A stretch of 64,000 bases of DNA, from positions 7,698,223 through 7,762,222 of the forward strand of contig OZ025245.1 in NCBI GenBank assembly GCA_964019155.1, read 5' to 3'. This document shows, piece by piece, positions 59,105-64,000 of this stretch (within the stretch, counting starts at the first letter, position 1; each line of letters starts with the position of its first letter). Made by a program: the position numbers and the translations under genes. This DNA is from Osedax fenrisi (taxonomy: Eukaryota > Annelida > Polychaeta > Sabellida > Siboglinidae). The notes under the pieces were generated by a model, which saw only the letters and a list, made by a program, of their open reading frames with translations, searched no databases and had not been told where the DNA came from.

Positions 59105-62100
59105 AGTTTATATAGGTGTGTTATATAGGCTATATATAGGTGTGTTATTATTATAATGATTTATTAGAATTATTATAATGATTATTATAATCATTATACA
59201 ATTTAAATTTAAATATTTAGTAAGCATATATTATACTTAGTAGGTAATACCTATATGATCACATATTTATTATAAATATTATATGAAAACTGATGTTAGG
59301 TTTATATATAAAATTCTCAATTATTGATTCTATAGTTCGTAGTACGTATATATTATATACACTGTATTACCAAAGCCTAGACTTTGGTATTACCATTGAA
59401 AGTTTTCTTTACATCAATATATAGGTATTACATAGAATCTATGATAGATGTATAGTTCACCTAGATAACATATAAAACTATAGCTATGATTCATAGCTGT
59501 AATTCATGTCATGAATCATGAATTATTCATGATTCTGTGATTCATAGCTGTAATATATGATTCTATGATTCATAGCCTATAAACACACATGCATTGTACA
59601 ATGTACATATATAATATATAATATATATGTATAAATGCTACATCATGTAGTACATGCACAGAGCTAGAGAGAAATCTCTAGCTCTGTGAGTACATGTAAC
59701 AAATAGGTATATATATACTTTACATATAGTATATGAATCATATTACGATATTATTATAATAATTATATGATATTATATTTATTAAATAATTTAATATATA
59801 ATATAATATTATAATGTTACTATAGTTACTTAGTGACTAAGTTACTATAATTATTATTATAATAGTATAATGTTATGTATAATAACAAGTATAAATAGAT
59901 ATATTAAATATAATATTTATATTGATTATTTATAGTTATGGATAATAACAAGTATAAATAGATATATTAAATATAATATTTATATTGATTATTTATGCAT
60001 ATTAAATAAATATATAATATATATTTATATTTATATACTATAGTCATAGACATCTAAGGGGAGAAGCTTGTATTAATATATAACGTCTTTGAATATAGTA
60101 TATAATTATTATAATAATATACTATCAAGGATATGTCCTTGATAGTATATCAATGCAACACTGATGAATCATTTAGAGGCATTCGATGAATGTAAATAAG
60201 CTAATGCGAATTAATGTTGTTATAGCACATAATTATCAAGGGCATGTCCTATATAGTTGGACACTCATGAAGATCAAAATTATATTACATTATATATACA
60301 TCAAAAAATTATATTATATCTTATATATACTATATAACTATGTTAATAGAATAACTGTCAGGATGGCCGAGTGGTCTAAGGCGCTGCGTTCAGGTCGCAG
60401 TCTGGTTCTCCAGGCGTGGGTTCGAATCCCACTTCTGACATATTTTTTATTTTTTATTTATTTTTGCAGAATTTATTTCTTAAATTTGTATTAGAATTTT
60501 AGAATTTTATGTAACATGTATAATCTAATACATATCGTAGATAACTTAATATATTACATCATTTAATTATATCATATTATATAATACAACTTACTATATA
60601 TACATTGCATATTTATACACATTTATTTTATACATGGTATATATTATATGATAATTATCTTATAATATGTTAAATCATGATATTTAATGTTAACATAGCA
60701 TACTTTTCAGTCATCAATGATGACTCATCATGGAGGCAATATATTTTAATTTATGATACGAAACATGACATTTCAAATATACAATAAAACTATGTGATAT
60801 CTCATATGGGATATCGATATAGATATCTCATGATATCCATGCTATAACATTTCAGACATAGGTTATTAAAGTCTCGTTGGAATGATTGCGGATAGATTTG
60901 ATCATTAATAATGTACACTCTAATACACTTACTATCTATACAACACAATATACATATACATAATGTATATGTATATTGTGTTGTATAGATTATGGACATA
61001 TGATTGCACCGGTACAAAAAGTGCTTAAAATTAAATATATATAGAATACTAGATCAAGTATTTTTCGAAGTAAGTATATGTAATTTGTATCTATTTACGT
61101 GAAATAAATTTGAATACCGATTAGTTTGAGATATATGTGGCAGTACTATCGTTTTTTTTTTAAAGATCTTGGTTACTTTTAAACCTAATGGCATTTAATA
61201 TTATTAAATTGTTTACTAAATATATTTGCACATTTTTGATCAAATATTGTTGTGTATTCAAAAGCCAAATATTACTTGTATTATCGAATTTAATAATCTT
61301 TCCAATATCACCAATATGAAAATATAATTTGTATATATAATAATGTAATATTATATAATTAATCTAATATATACTTAAAAGTATTTAATATCTAGATAAT
61401 TATATAAATATATTTAATTAGTATTTAAAAATTATTAAATATTAGGTTAATAATACATAATATAATGTATATTTTATTATCAAATTTATAAAATATAATT
61501 CCTATAATTATTATTATATTAATATTATATATTTAATAATTAACTTACATTTAAAGAGTAATTATAAGAGCAATAAAACACACATACATAATTTAACATA
61601 ATATATATAGTTTATCGCATATGCACACTTGTTATATTTTCTTATACTAATTATTAAATTTTTATATAAATAATTTCAAAATCAAATTGTTATAGTAGCT
61701 TGTTATGTAAGCATGTTACAAAATATCTATAATTTAATATTGAAAATGGATCTATTTATTTATCAATTTTCTCGAATATGGCAGTTATTTTAAGAAACAT
61801 GATTATTATTATAAAATAATGTTATATTCTTTCACACTGCTTCGAATAGTGAATTTATCTTAGAATACTTTGAAGCGAAAACATTCTAATAGAATATTAT
61901 AATGCATTATGGGAAATTATCATAGAATATTCGAAGAATTATATTTTTATTCGAAAGCGACTTTAAATTTCTACATGTTAAATTTTTGTGTCTATCGAAT
62001 TTATTTGAATAAAATATTAGAAAGCATTAATTAATAATATCAATCTTTGATAAATATAATTTTTGCAAACATATTGTTTTAATATTTAGAATTAAAATGG

Positions 62101-62419
62101 AATTTAATTAAATTAAATTATTAAGGTATAGCAATATAGGACAATACATGTTTAAATATATTATTTTTGATATCGACTATAAATAGATTATATTTGAACT
62201 ATAAACTTGCATACTTCGTTAAAACTTGCATAAGATAATTCGAAGCAATGTGAAACTATGAAAAATATTCTAATCGAATGTATTCGAAGGTAAATTCACT
62301 CTTCGAAGCAGTGAGAAAATCTTTTAAAAAAAACATATAAATTCAATTGTTATTGTATTCAAACACATACATAACATGTACAAAAACGCACCCGAAAAAT
62401 ATAATTAGAATATATAATG

Positions 62420-62469
<50 letters not shown>

Positions 62470-63685
62470 TAATATATATATATATATACATACAACTAAG
62501 ATACGCACAATACTCTATACTGACGTGTATGGCTGTAGTGTGGAGTTCTCGTATTCGTTGGTGAAATGTGCCTCTTTTGACAGGGAAGCCACCGTCCGAA
62601 TGCTATTTATAGACTGGGTAGCGATCTAGTGAGCGATAGGCGATTAATAATTAGGTCAGTGTATGTAATGATGTCTTATTACATTAAGGGTCGGAATATA
62701 TCTATATATATATATATAAATAAACATCTATAAATATATATATGTAAATATAGTATATATTATATATATATATATATTTTTATCCGTTATTTGTATTATA
62801 TTCGATATATATACGCAATTCAATAAATAATATTATTAATATTATATATATATATTATATATTATATATATTATATTTACAGATTTGTTGTAGATATATA
62901 TATATATATATATATATTAATATACAGTATATAATATATAAATATATTGCTAAGTTAAACCTTACACCCGTTATTTTTATGTTATGGTTACATTGTAGGT
63001 AAACACTAAAGATCAGATGATTATCGAGATAACCTTGCCTGCATCTTCAAGAGACTGCTGATTTTCTAAACCGTTTCCCATCATCATTTTCATCTGCAGC
63101 AAACCCCCTTGTGGAGATGTGGTAAAGATTCTAGTAAGGTTATTACTAAAGCTAATCAATGAAGGACATCAAACTCTATCTATAATATTGAATTATACAC
63201 GTCTATTTTAAATACGTGGCGGTTATTTTAATAAGAAATACATAGCGTTATATTTTTTTAAATAGTGATTCGAATGAATATTCAAAATATACACATATAC
63301 AGAGTAACTTATAGTAACTTAAGTGAAAAATTACTAAAATAAATGTTATAATAACTCCTATATTTATATACCTAGCATGCCTACCCCCTCACCCATATTA
63401 CCCCCCCCCACCCATATTACCCCCTCCCCGCCTCAATTACCCCCACCCCACCCCTATTACACCGTTACATACCTAGATTGCCTACCCTCAACCCCTATTA
63501 CCTCCTCCCCCCGCCTCTATTACCCCACCTCACCCCTATTACACCCTTTACATACCTAGCATGACGAACGGAACCAGTCCGAGGATGGCCAACGTCAGTT
63601 TCCAAGAGTAGATGAAGCCGATCATAATGCCGCATCCCATGCTGATGATGTTCTGAAGCATCGACGCCAGACGTACGCCCGATGC
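45403..63685 (-). CDS. ABCB1-like: ABCB1-like (P-glycoprotein) ABC transporter, 3' portion, 13 exons
   Basis: This is a full-type ABCB exporter of the plasma membrane, which uses ATP to extrude hydrophobic compounds in the characterised relatives. Thirteen exons (63556-63685, 63034-63107, 62525-62625, 56258-56398, 54571-54643, 53690-53779, 52405-52467, 51582-51716, 50922-51056, 50264-50335, 48552-48698, 47313-47442, 45403-45482) join at GT-AG introns with compatible phases into 456 codons plus TAA. Residues 1-173 cover TM9-TM12. NBD2 runs from about 205 to the end: A-loop Tyr219, Walker A GSSGCGKS 245-252, Q-loop Gln293, signature MSGGQ 351-355, Walker B ILLLDE with Glu376, SALD 379-382 and H-loop His407. 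All catalytic residues are present, so NBD2 looks functional. The signature starts with M where L is usual. The first half of the protein lies beyond the right edge. Substrate is not predictable. A bile-salt or other ABCB full transporter is an alternative within the same family. Confidence 0.97.
46128..46485. mobile_element. Mariner-like MITE, copy 2, interrupted by a SINE
   Basis: The left end AGGTTGCGGTTATAA and the complement of the right end (AGGTTCTATAAAGTAGAATT) match the ends of the MITE at 43000-43161. The inner TTACATT...AATGTAA fold is also shared. TA flanks both ends (46126-46127 and 46486-46487). The SINE at about 46141-46380 sits just inside the left end. Without it the element is about 115-120 bp. 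Confidence 0.72.
46141..46380 (+). mobile_element. tRNA-derived SINE, copy 1 (240 bp)
   Basis: It starts AACTGCCTGTGCGGCTCAG. An A-box-like TGGCTAAGGC and a B-box-like GGGTACGAGCC lie in a tRNA-like head ending CCGGACCA (the second copy has the better B box GGGTTCGACTC). The body shares TGATCTTATATAATTGTG and CTCGTTAAAACCATG-like blocks with copy 2. It ends in CCAAATAACAATAA repeats. It lacks about 55 bp near the 3' end that copy 2 has. The plus-strand open frame at 45884-46222 overlaps it by chance. Confidence 0.88.
47313..47442 (-). CDS. ABCB1-like: ABCB1-like, window exon 12 (H-loop)
   Basis: Acceptor TTGTAG, donor GTTGCT, 43 codons plus one base. It contains ALDIAQSGRTCIVIAHRLST with the H-loop histidine that senses the ATP gamma-phosphate, then KDAHVILVL and GQIIEK. 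A (TAG)n microsatellite starts six bases into the next intron. Confidence 0.97.
47443..48551 (-). other. Intron between exons 11 and 12
   Basis: About 1.1 kb, AT-rich, with (AC)n/(TA)n at 48096-48121 and the second SINE copy at 48243-48541 in the antisense orientation. Confidence 0.85.
48243..48541 (+). mobile_element. tRNA-derived SINE, copy 2 (about 299 bp)
   Basis: Starts AACTGCCTGTGTGGCTCAG. The tRNA-like head has an A-box (TGGCTCAGTGG) and a B-box (GGTTCGACTC), with a T arm ACGGG-TTCGACT-CTCGT that pairs. The body is collinear with copy 1, plus about 55 bp (about 48453-48510) that copy 1 lacks, and it ends in AATAACAATAACTATAACAA. The tail stops about 9 nt from the exon 11 donor of the host gene (antisense). 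Confidence 0.9.
48552..48698 (-). CDS. ABCB1-like: ABCB1-like, window exon 11 (ABC signature and Walker B)
   Basis: Acceptor CACCAG, donor GTAAAC, 49 codons. It opens GYQTNVGDKGVQ, then signature MSGGQKQRIAIARSL, Walker B KILLLDEATSALD and TESEK. The acceptor and the first 34 or so exon bases are repeated four more times upstream in the intron (48699-49163). Only this copy continues into SGGQ. Confidence 0.98.
48664..49163 (-). repeat. ABCB1-like: Five-copy tandem repeat carrying the exon 11 acceptor and exon start
   Basis: GTTAGTTTGGTAACCCTGG recurs at 48684, 48788, 48887, 48984 and 49087 (periods 104, 99, 97 and 103). In the sense of the gene each unit holds a pyrimidine tract CCCCCACCACCAG, the exon start GGTTACCAAACTAAC and about 60 bp of intron. 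Copies at 48802 and 48901 keep GGAGACAAAGG- or GGAGGCAAAGG-like exon sequence. Those at 48998 and 49101 share a diverged exon part. Only the copy at 48698 continues as exon. Using the next copy (48802) would add 104 nt, shift the frame and reach TAG inside exon 11. Confidence 0.93.
49164..50263 (-). other. Rest of the intron between exons 10 and 11
   Basis: AT-rich with some G-rich plus-strand stretches. Positions 49560-49610 contain a diverged relative of the exon 11 start (sense GGTTATCAA...CAAACTAAG after CCCTTAG), possibly a sixth old copy. AGGTGGCGCT recurs at 49862, 50187 and 50231, the last two within a 42-bp duplication (AGAACGTGTTCGCTACGATG at 50158 and 50200). Confidence 0.7.
50264..50335 (-). 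CDS. ABCB1-like: ABCB1-like, window exon 10 (NBD helical region)
   Basis: Acceptor CCCTAG, donor GTTAGC, 24 codons: VTMDEVIKAARAANAHDFIQ and NFPE, the helical subdomain between Q-loop and signature. It is in phase 0 on both sides and too short to stand out as a reading frame. Confidence 0.95.
50336..50921 (-). other. Intron between exons 9 and 10
   Basis: 586 bp, AT-rich, with a short (TA)n at 50420-50433. I see no element in it. Confidence 0.7.
50922..51056 (-). CDS. ABCB1-like: ABCB1-like, window exon 9 (Q-loop)
   Basis: Acceptor TCGCAG after a CT-rich tract, donor GTTTAG, 45 codons. It contains WLRSQIGLVSQEPTLFGCSI with the Q-loop glutamine, then AENIAYGDNSRE. The exon lies inside an apparent 50807-51103 reading frame on the plus strand, which is only its shadow. 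Confidence 0.97.
51057..51581 (-). other. Intron between exons 8 and 9
   Basis: 525 bp. It contains (TA)n at 51153-51172 and 51311-51351. No element seen. Confidence 0.75.
51582..51716 (-). CDS. ABCB1-like: ABCB1-like, window exon 8 (Walker A)
   Basis: Acceptor CTCTAG, donor GTTACT, 45 codons starting with GTG (Val, not an initiator). It contains LKDLSFNIEAGSKIALV, then Walker A GSSGCGKST and QLLERFYDPLSG, all canonical for ABCB nucleotide-binding domains. Confidence 0.98.
51717..52404 (-). other. Intron between exons 7 and 8
   Basis: 688 bp, with many diverged TAATAGTTAT-like repeats at 52140-52370 (for example ATAGTTATT and GGGTCATAGTTA). No coding sequence. Confidence 0.7.
52405..52467 (-). 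CDS. ABCB1-like: ABCB1-like, window exon 7 (A-loop)
   Basis: Acceptor TTGCAG, donor GTAACA, 21 codons. It reads GDISFKNVKFNYPNRPQ, the first strands of NBD2. The Tyr in FNYPNRP is the A-loop aromatic residue that stacks on the adenine of ATP. Confidence 0.96.
52468..53689 (-). other. Intron between exons 6 and 7
   Basis: 1.2 kb, strongly AT-rich, ending in an (AC)n tract at 53625-53677 next to the exon 6 donor. ACTAATTAAACCCTAATTAAACC at 52996-53018 is a small tandem duplication. Nothing else recognised. Confidence 0.7.
53690..53779 (-). CDS. ABCB1-like: ABCB1-like, window exon 6 (linker to NBD2)
   Basis: Acceptor ACACAG, donor GTGATT, 30 codons: AKAAAARVYALLDRKPVI and ISDAEDERVKKG. This is the helix linking TM12 to NBD2. 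A (GT)n run starts 12 nt into the following intron. Confidence 0.93.
53780..54570 (-). other. Intron between exons 5 and 6
   Basis: 791 bp. It holds (TA)n at 53944-53983, (AC)n at 54115-54155, a LINE 3' end (54157-54470, plus strand) and (AC)n at 54480-54550 near the exon 5 donor. Confidence 0.85.
54157..54470 (+). mobile_element. 3' end of a CR1/jockey-like LINE (ORF2 C-terminus and 3' UTR)
   Basis: The frame ending in TGA at 54310-54312 reads RRKFSSAINNIWNKLPSQLR, then NISINIFKKKLKKFLIAQH. A WN.LP..(L/I)RN core followed by a FK..L(K)..L helix is the usual C-terminal tail of ORF2 in CR1-, L2- and jockey-type non-LTR retrotransposons. About 150 bp of 3' UTR follow, with AATAAA at 54452 and a CAACAACAACAACGACAA tail, the kind of short-repeat tail these elements carry. 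It is 5'-truncated at a (CA)n microsatellite. Confidence 0.75.
54571..54643 (-). CDS. ABCB1-like: ABCB1-like, window exon 5 (TM12)
   Basis: Acceptor TTACAG, donor GTCGGT; one base completes Lys, then 24 codons: VFGAIAFGAMSVGQTSSF and TPDYGK, the TM12 helix and start of the linker. A 12-bp tandem repeat begins 24 nt upstream of the acceptor, and a (TG)n tract begins about 18 nt after the donor. Confidence 0.95.
54644..56257 (-). other. Intron between exons 4 and 5
   Basis: 1.6 kb, AT-rich. Apart from the 12-bp repeat and a TGAATGAAT-like stretch at 54843-54910 I see no element. Confidence 0.7.
54667..54750. repeat. 12-bp tandem repeat TTAATGCATGAG, 7 units
   Basis: The units follow a pattern of TTAATGCATGAG twice then ATAATGCATGAG, giving a 36-bp higher-order unit. 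Each contains the ATGCAT palindrome. The array starts 24 nt upstream of the exon 5 acceptor of the transporter, in the branch-point region. Confidence 0.95.
56258..56398 (-). CDS. ABCB1-like: ABCB1-like, window exon 4 (TM11)
   Basis: Acceptor CCACAG after a C-rich tract, donor GTCAGT. It encodes KSLRKAHVVGLAFSFSQAIM, then the TM11 helix YLIYSVGFYFGGWLM and a short loop FSDLF. The intron upstream (toward exon 3) is about 6.1 kb, the largest in the window. Confidence 0.96.
57461..57513. mobile_element. Tiny foldback element 4 (37 bp) with 8-bp target duplication
   Basis: The element 57469-57505 has 18-bp arms (CATAGAGCTTGAGAGAAA and its complement with one mismatch) around a single base. The flanks are GTTGTTTT (57461-57468) and GTTATTTT (57506-57513), identical at 7 of 8 positions. 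Its arm matches element 3 at 59657-59688 closely. Confidence 0.75.
57530..57660. repeat. Compound (CA)n microsatellite with 70-bp internal repetition
   Basis: (CACA) runs interrupted by CCAATCA, CTCAATCATA and CCAAATCATA. The interruptions recur in similar order, so the run expanded in blocks. Open frames on both strands here are artefacts. Confidence 0.9.
58166..58238. repeat. (TA)n microsatellite, about 36 units
   Basis: An uninterrupted TA run flanked by GTATACA-type steps. Similar runs lie at 57250-57303, 58739-58803 and 59055-59097. Confidence 0.95.
58480..58740. repeat. GC-richer island with a hairpin; half of a diverged repeat pair
   Basis: This stretch is much richer in GC than the intron around it. 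Positions 58661-58696 fold as AAGGTGACTCAT and its perfect complement around a 12-nt loop. ACTGCGATCATCCGG, AACGTTAGCGTGGTCA and GTGACTCATACAC in 58636-58686 recur in diverged form at 58891-59003. Each copy is followed by a (TA)n run. It is probably a fragment of a mobile element that I do not recognise. A minus-strand frame at about 58490-58615 is open but has no family I can name. Confidence 0.45.
58885..59030. repeat. Second copy of the diverged repeat, with (GTGTACATT)n
   Basis: ACTACGATCATCCGG, ACGTTAACGTGGTCA and GTGACTCATACAC appear in the same order as in 58636-58686, separated by a four-unit repeat ATTGTGTAC (58919-58957). Confidence 0.5.
59364..59394. mobile_element. Possible fifth tiny foldback (15 nt) with 8-bp direct repeats
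   Basis: GTATTACC at 59364-59371 and 59387-59394 flank AAAGCCTAGACTTTG. With the shared C the insert folds as CAAAG and its complement. The direct repeats are perfect and 8 bp long as in elements 1-4, but the insert is shorter and lacks the family start, so it may be an excision footprint or chance. Confidence 0.4.
59649..59696. mobile_element. Tiny foldback element 3 (32 bp) with 8-bp target duplication
   Basis: The element 59657-59688 has perfect 14-bp arms CACAGAGCTAGAGA around GAAA. It is flanked by perfect direct repeats AGTACATG at 59649-59656 and 59689-59696. It is the cleanest copy of the family. Confidence 0.85.
59881..59998. repeat. 62-bp tandem duplication
   Basis: AATAACAAGTATAAATAGAT starts at 59881 and 59943. 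The two copies are nearly identical through TTGATTATTTAT. Confidence 0.92.
60357..60440 (+). tRNA. tRNA-Leu (anticodon CAG)
   Basis: A complete cloverleaf: acceptor GTCAGGA pairs with TTCTGAC (one G-T), D arm with GGCCGAGTGGTC, anticodon stem CTGCG/CGCAG with loop TTCAGGT giving anticodon CAG, a long variable arm (TCTGGTTCTCCAGGC) as in class II tRNAs, and T arm GTGGG-TTCGAAT-CCCAC. The internal A and B boxes of an RNA polymerase III promoter are intact, and a TTTTTT terminator follows at 60443. No intron and no encoded CCA, so it is a nuclear eukaryotic gene. It lies inside the 6.1-kb intron of the transporter on the opposite strand. It decodes CUG. Confidence 0.98.
60443..60448 (+). terminator. 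RNA polymerase III terminator of tRNA-Leu
   Basis: Six T residues two bases after the discriminator base, with a further T-rich run behind. Confidence 0.85.
60935..60989. repeat. 55-bp near-perfect palindrome
   Basis: Two 27-bp arms (60935-60961 and 60963-60989) are exact reverse complements around one A. No direct repeats flank it, so it is not obviously an insertion. Confidence 0.93.
61120..62390. repeat. Dispersed repeat family, copy 2 (interrupted)
   Basis: Blocks 61120-61163, 61665-61831 and 62319-62383 match 43716-43980 in order. The breaks are about 500 bp of unrelated AT-rich DNA (61165-61665) and the TIR element at 61832-62318. Confidence 0.65.
61832..62318. mobile_element. TIR element (about 490 bp, non-autonomous)
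   Basis: The left end CACTGCTTCGAATAGTGAAT and the complement of the right end (CACTGCTTCGAAGAGTGAAT) agree over about 40 bp, with inner matches around ATTCTAAT. A second partial right end (TTCGAAGCAATGTG) lies at 62240-62253. The inside is AT-rich with repeated TTCGAA and no coding frame. The uninterrupted relative at 43895-43915 gives the empty site. The flanking duplication is degenerate (TTCTTT versus ATCTTTT), so its length is unsure. Confidence 0.72.
62525..62625 (-). CDS. ABCB1-like: ABCB1-like, window exon 3
   Basis: Acceptor CACTAG, donor GTCAGT, 33 codons plus two bases. It reads IATQSINSIRTVASLSKE, the conserved coupling segment (family pattern A.E.I.N.RTV.SL), and ends LQPY. The donor was chosen over a GTATAG three bases further on because it keeps frame and length with exon 4. 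Confidence 0.95.
62626..63033 (-). other. Intron between exons 2 and 3
   Basis: 408 bp, almost wholly (TA)-rich, with runs at 62701-62716 and 62895-62916. No element seen. Confidence 0.8.
63034..63107 (-). CDS. ABCB1-like: ABCB1-like, window exon 2 (cytoplasmic loop)
   Basis: Acceptor CCACAAG, donor GTTATC; two bases complete a Gly codon, then 24 codons. It reads LLQMKMMMGNGLENQQSLED and ends AGK, aligning without gaps to the intracellular helix after TM10. A later AG (at CTGCAG before the ATG) would also be in frame, but only the upstream AG preserves the phase of exon 1 and the expected length. Confidence 0.93.
63369..63563 (-). repeat. ABCB1-like: Three-copy repeat carrying the exon 1 donor site
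   Basis: TACCTAG recurs at 63369, 63470 and 63553 (spacings 101 and 83) with CAT or ATT after it and C-rich CCTATTACCCC units between. In the sense of the gene each copy reads CTAGGTATG or CTAGGTATA, the exon 1 end plus donor. Only the 63553 copy is attached to coding sequence. The other two are downstream in the intron. Confidence 0.85.
63556..63685 (-). CDS. ABCB1-like: ABCB1-like, window exon 1 (TM9-TM10)
   Basis: Acceptor CACCAG, donor GTATGT, 43 codons plus one base. It encodes ASGVRLASMLQNI, then two hydrophobic helices containing GIMIGFIYSWKLTLAIL and LVPFVMLG, matching TM9 and TM10 of P-glycoprotein. The polypyrimidine tract upstream is supplied by the (CACT)n-rich microsatellite. 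The donor region is repeated twice more downstream (see the repeat at 63369-63563). Confidence 0.96.
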
Positions 63686-64000
63686 CTGGTGGGGGCGAGT
63701 GTGTGTGTGTGTGTGAGTGTGTGCGAGTGTGTGAGTGTGAGTGTGTGCAAGTGTGTGTGTGTGAGTGAGTGTGAGTGTGTGCGAGTGTGAGTGTGTGAGT
63801 TTGTGAGTATGCAAGTGTGTGAGTGTGTGCAAGTGTGTATATGTGTGAGTATGCAAGTGTGTGAGTGTGTGCAAGTGTGTATATGTGTGAGTGTGCGAGT
63901 GTGTGCGAGTGTGTGCAAGTGTGTGTATGTGTGAGTGTGAGTGTGAGTGTGTGCAAGTGTGTGCGAGTGTAAGTGTGTGAGTGTGTGATTATGCAAGTGT
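63686..64000. repeat. GT-rich microsatellite array at the window edge
   Basis: A mosaic of GAGTGTGT, GCAAGTGTGT and GTATATGTGTGAGT units. A unit of about 46 bp (GAGTATGCAAGTGTGTGAGT) recurs near 63805 and 63847. In the sense of the transporter it is a C/A-rich tract next to the exon 1 acceptor. The open frames of up to 152 codons here are artefacts. Confidence 0.93.

Larger units (their letters stand above)
56399..62524 (-). other. Largest intron (exons 3-4), 6.1 kb
   Basis: It contains a C/G-rich tract at the exon 4 acceptor, (TA)n at 56538-56570, 57250-57303, 57811-57848, 58166-58238, 58739-58803, 59055-59097 and 62425-62467, (CA)n at 57530-57660, tiny foldback elements 3-5, a diverged repeat pair at 58625-59030, a 62-bp duplication, a 55-bp palindrome, tRNA-Leu, dispersed repeat copy 2 and a 0.5-kb TIR element. 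No exon was missed: exons 3 and 4 join without a gap in the protein alignment. Confidence 0.85.

Noticed and set aside
59815..59850. GTTACTATA repeats around a small palindrome as another insertion.
   Set aside because: The direct and inverted repeats overlap so much that the pattern is explained by local TTACTATAG repetition.
60120..60142. Hairpin TATCAAGGA with its complement as another tiny foldback element.
   Set aside because: The flanks are not direct repeats of 8 bp, and the arm lacks the family start.
63498..63996. Long His/Thr-rich frames up to 152 codons on the minus strand.
   Set aside because: They read through the (CACT)n microsatellite. Only 63556-63685 in one of these frames is real exon.

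Overview
This window is nuclear DNA from a eukaryote, most probably an invertebrate metazoan. It is very AT-rich and holds an intron-rich P-glycoprotein-type ABC transporter gene, a nuclear tRNA-Leu with a long variable arm, a tRNA-derived SINE, the 3' end of a CR1/jockey-like LINE, a broken Ty3/gypsy-like retroelement, mariner-like MITEs and many (TA)n and (CA)n microsatellites. I cannot name the species from the sequence.

Layout. (1) Positions 157-329 are a 68-bp-arm foldback. (2) 588-32324 is one uninterrupted AT-rich satellite array of about 31.7 kb, built from roughly 30-bp units full of small palindromes. It has a higher-order structure: marker variants recur at exact offsets of 2,294, 2,966 and 7,412 bp. 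(3) 32325-36350 is a G/T-rich minisatellite (8-bp units) that flips to its C/A-rich complement, giving a giant imperfect inverted repeat centred near 34240. A 36-bp switch sequence at the flip is itself duplicated. (4) 36350-45400 is gene-poor: minisatellites, a decayed Ty3/gypsy-like element, tandem repeats, one weak candidate exon, MITEs and tiny foldback elements. (5) 45403-63685, minus strand, is the 3' portion of an ABCB1-like full transporter. I recover 13 consecutive coding exons (1,371 nt, 456 codons plus stop) that join in frame at GT-AG introns and cover TM9-TM12 and the whole of NBD2. The 5' half (TMD1, NBD1, TM7-8) lies beyond the right edge. (6) Its introns hold two SINE copies, a MITE split by a SINE, a LINE tail, a tRNA-Leu gene on the opposite strand, a 0.5-kb TIR element and many microsatellites.

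Most interesting points. (a) A family of very small foldback elements (32-41 bp, essentially two terminal inverted repeats head to head, consensus CAYAGANYTWGAG), each flanked by an 8-bp direct repeat as a target-site duplication; four copies are clear and a fifth is possible. (b) Tandem duplications that carry splice sites of the ABC gene: the 3' splice site and start of one exon occur five times, and the 5' splice site of another exon three times. (c) A SINE inserted in one TIR of a mariner-like MITE, and another SINE ending about 9 nt from a 5' splice site. (d) A dispersed-repeat pair in which one copy preserves the empty site of a TIR element. (e) The palindrome-dense satellite and its abrupt junction with a strand-switching minisatellite.

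Only the transporter and the tRNA are genes I am confident in. The remaining open frames are low-complexity artefacts of repeats.
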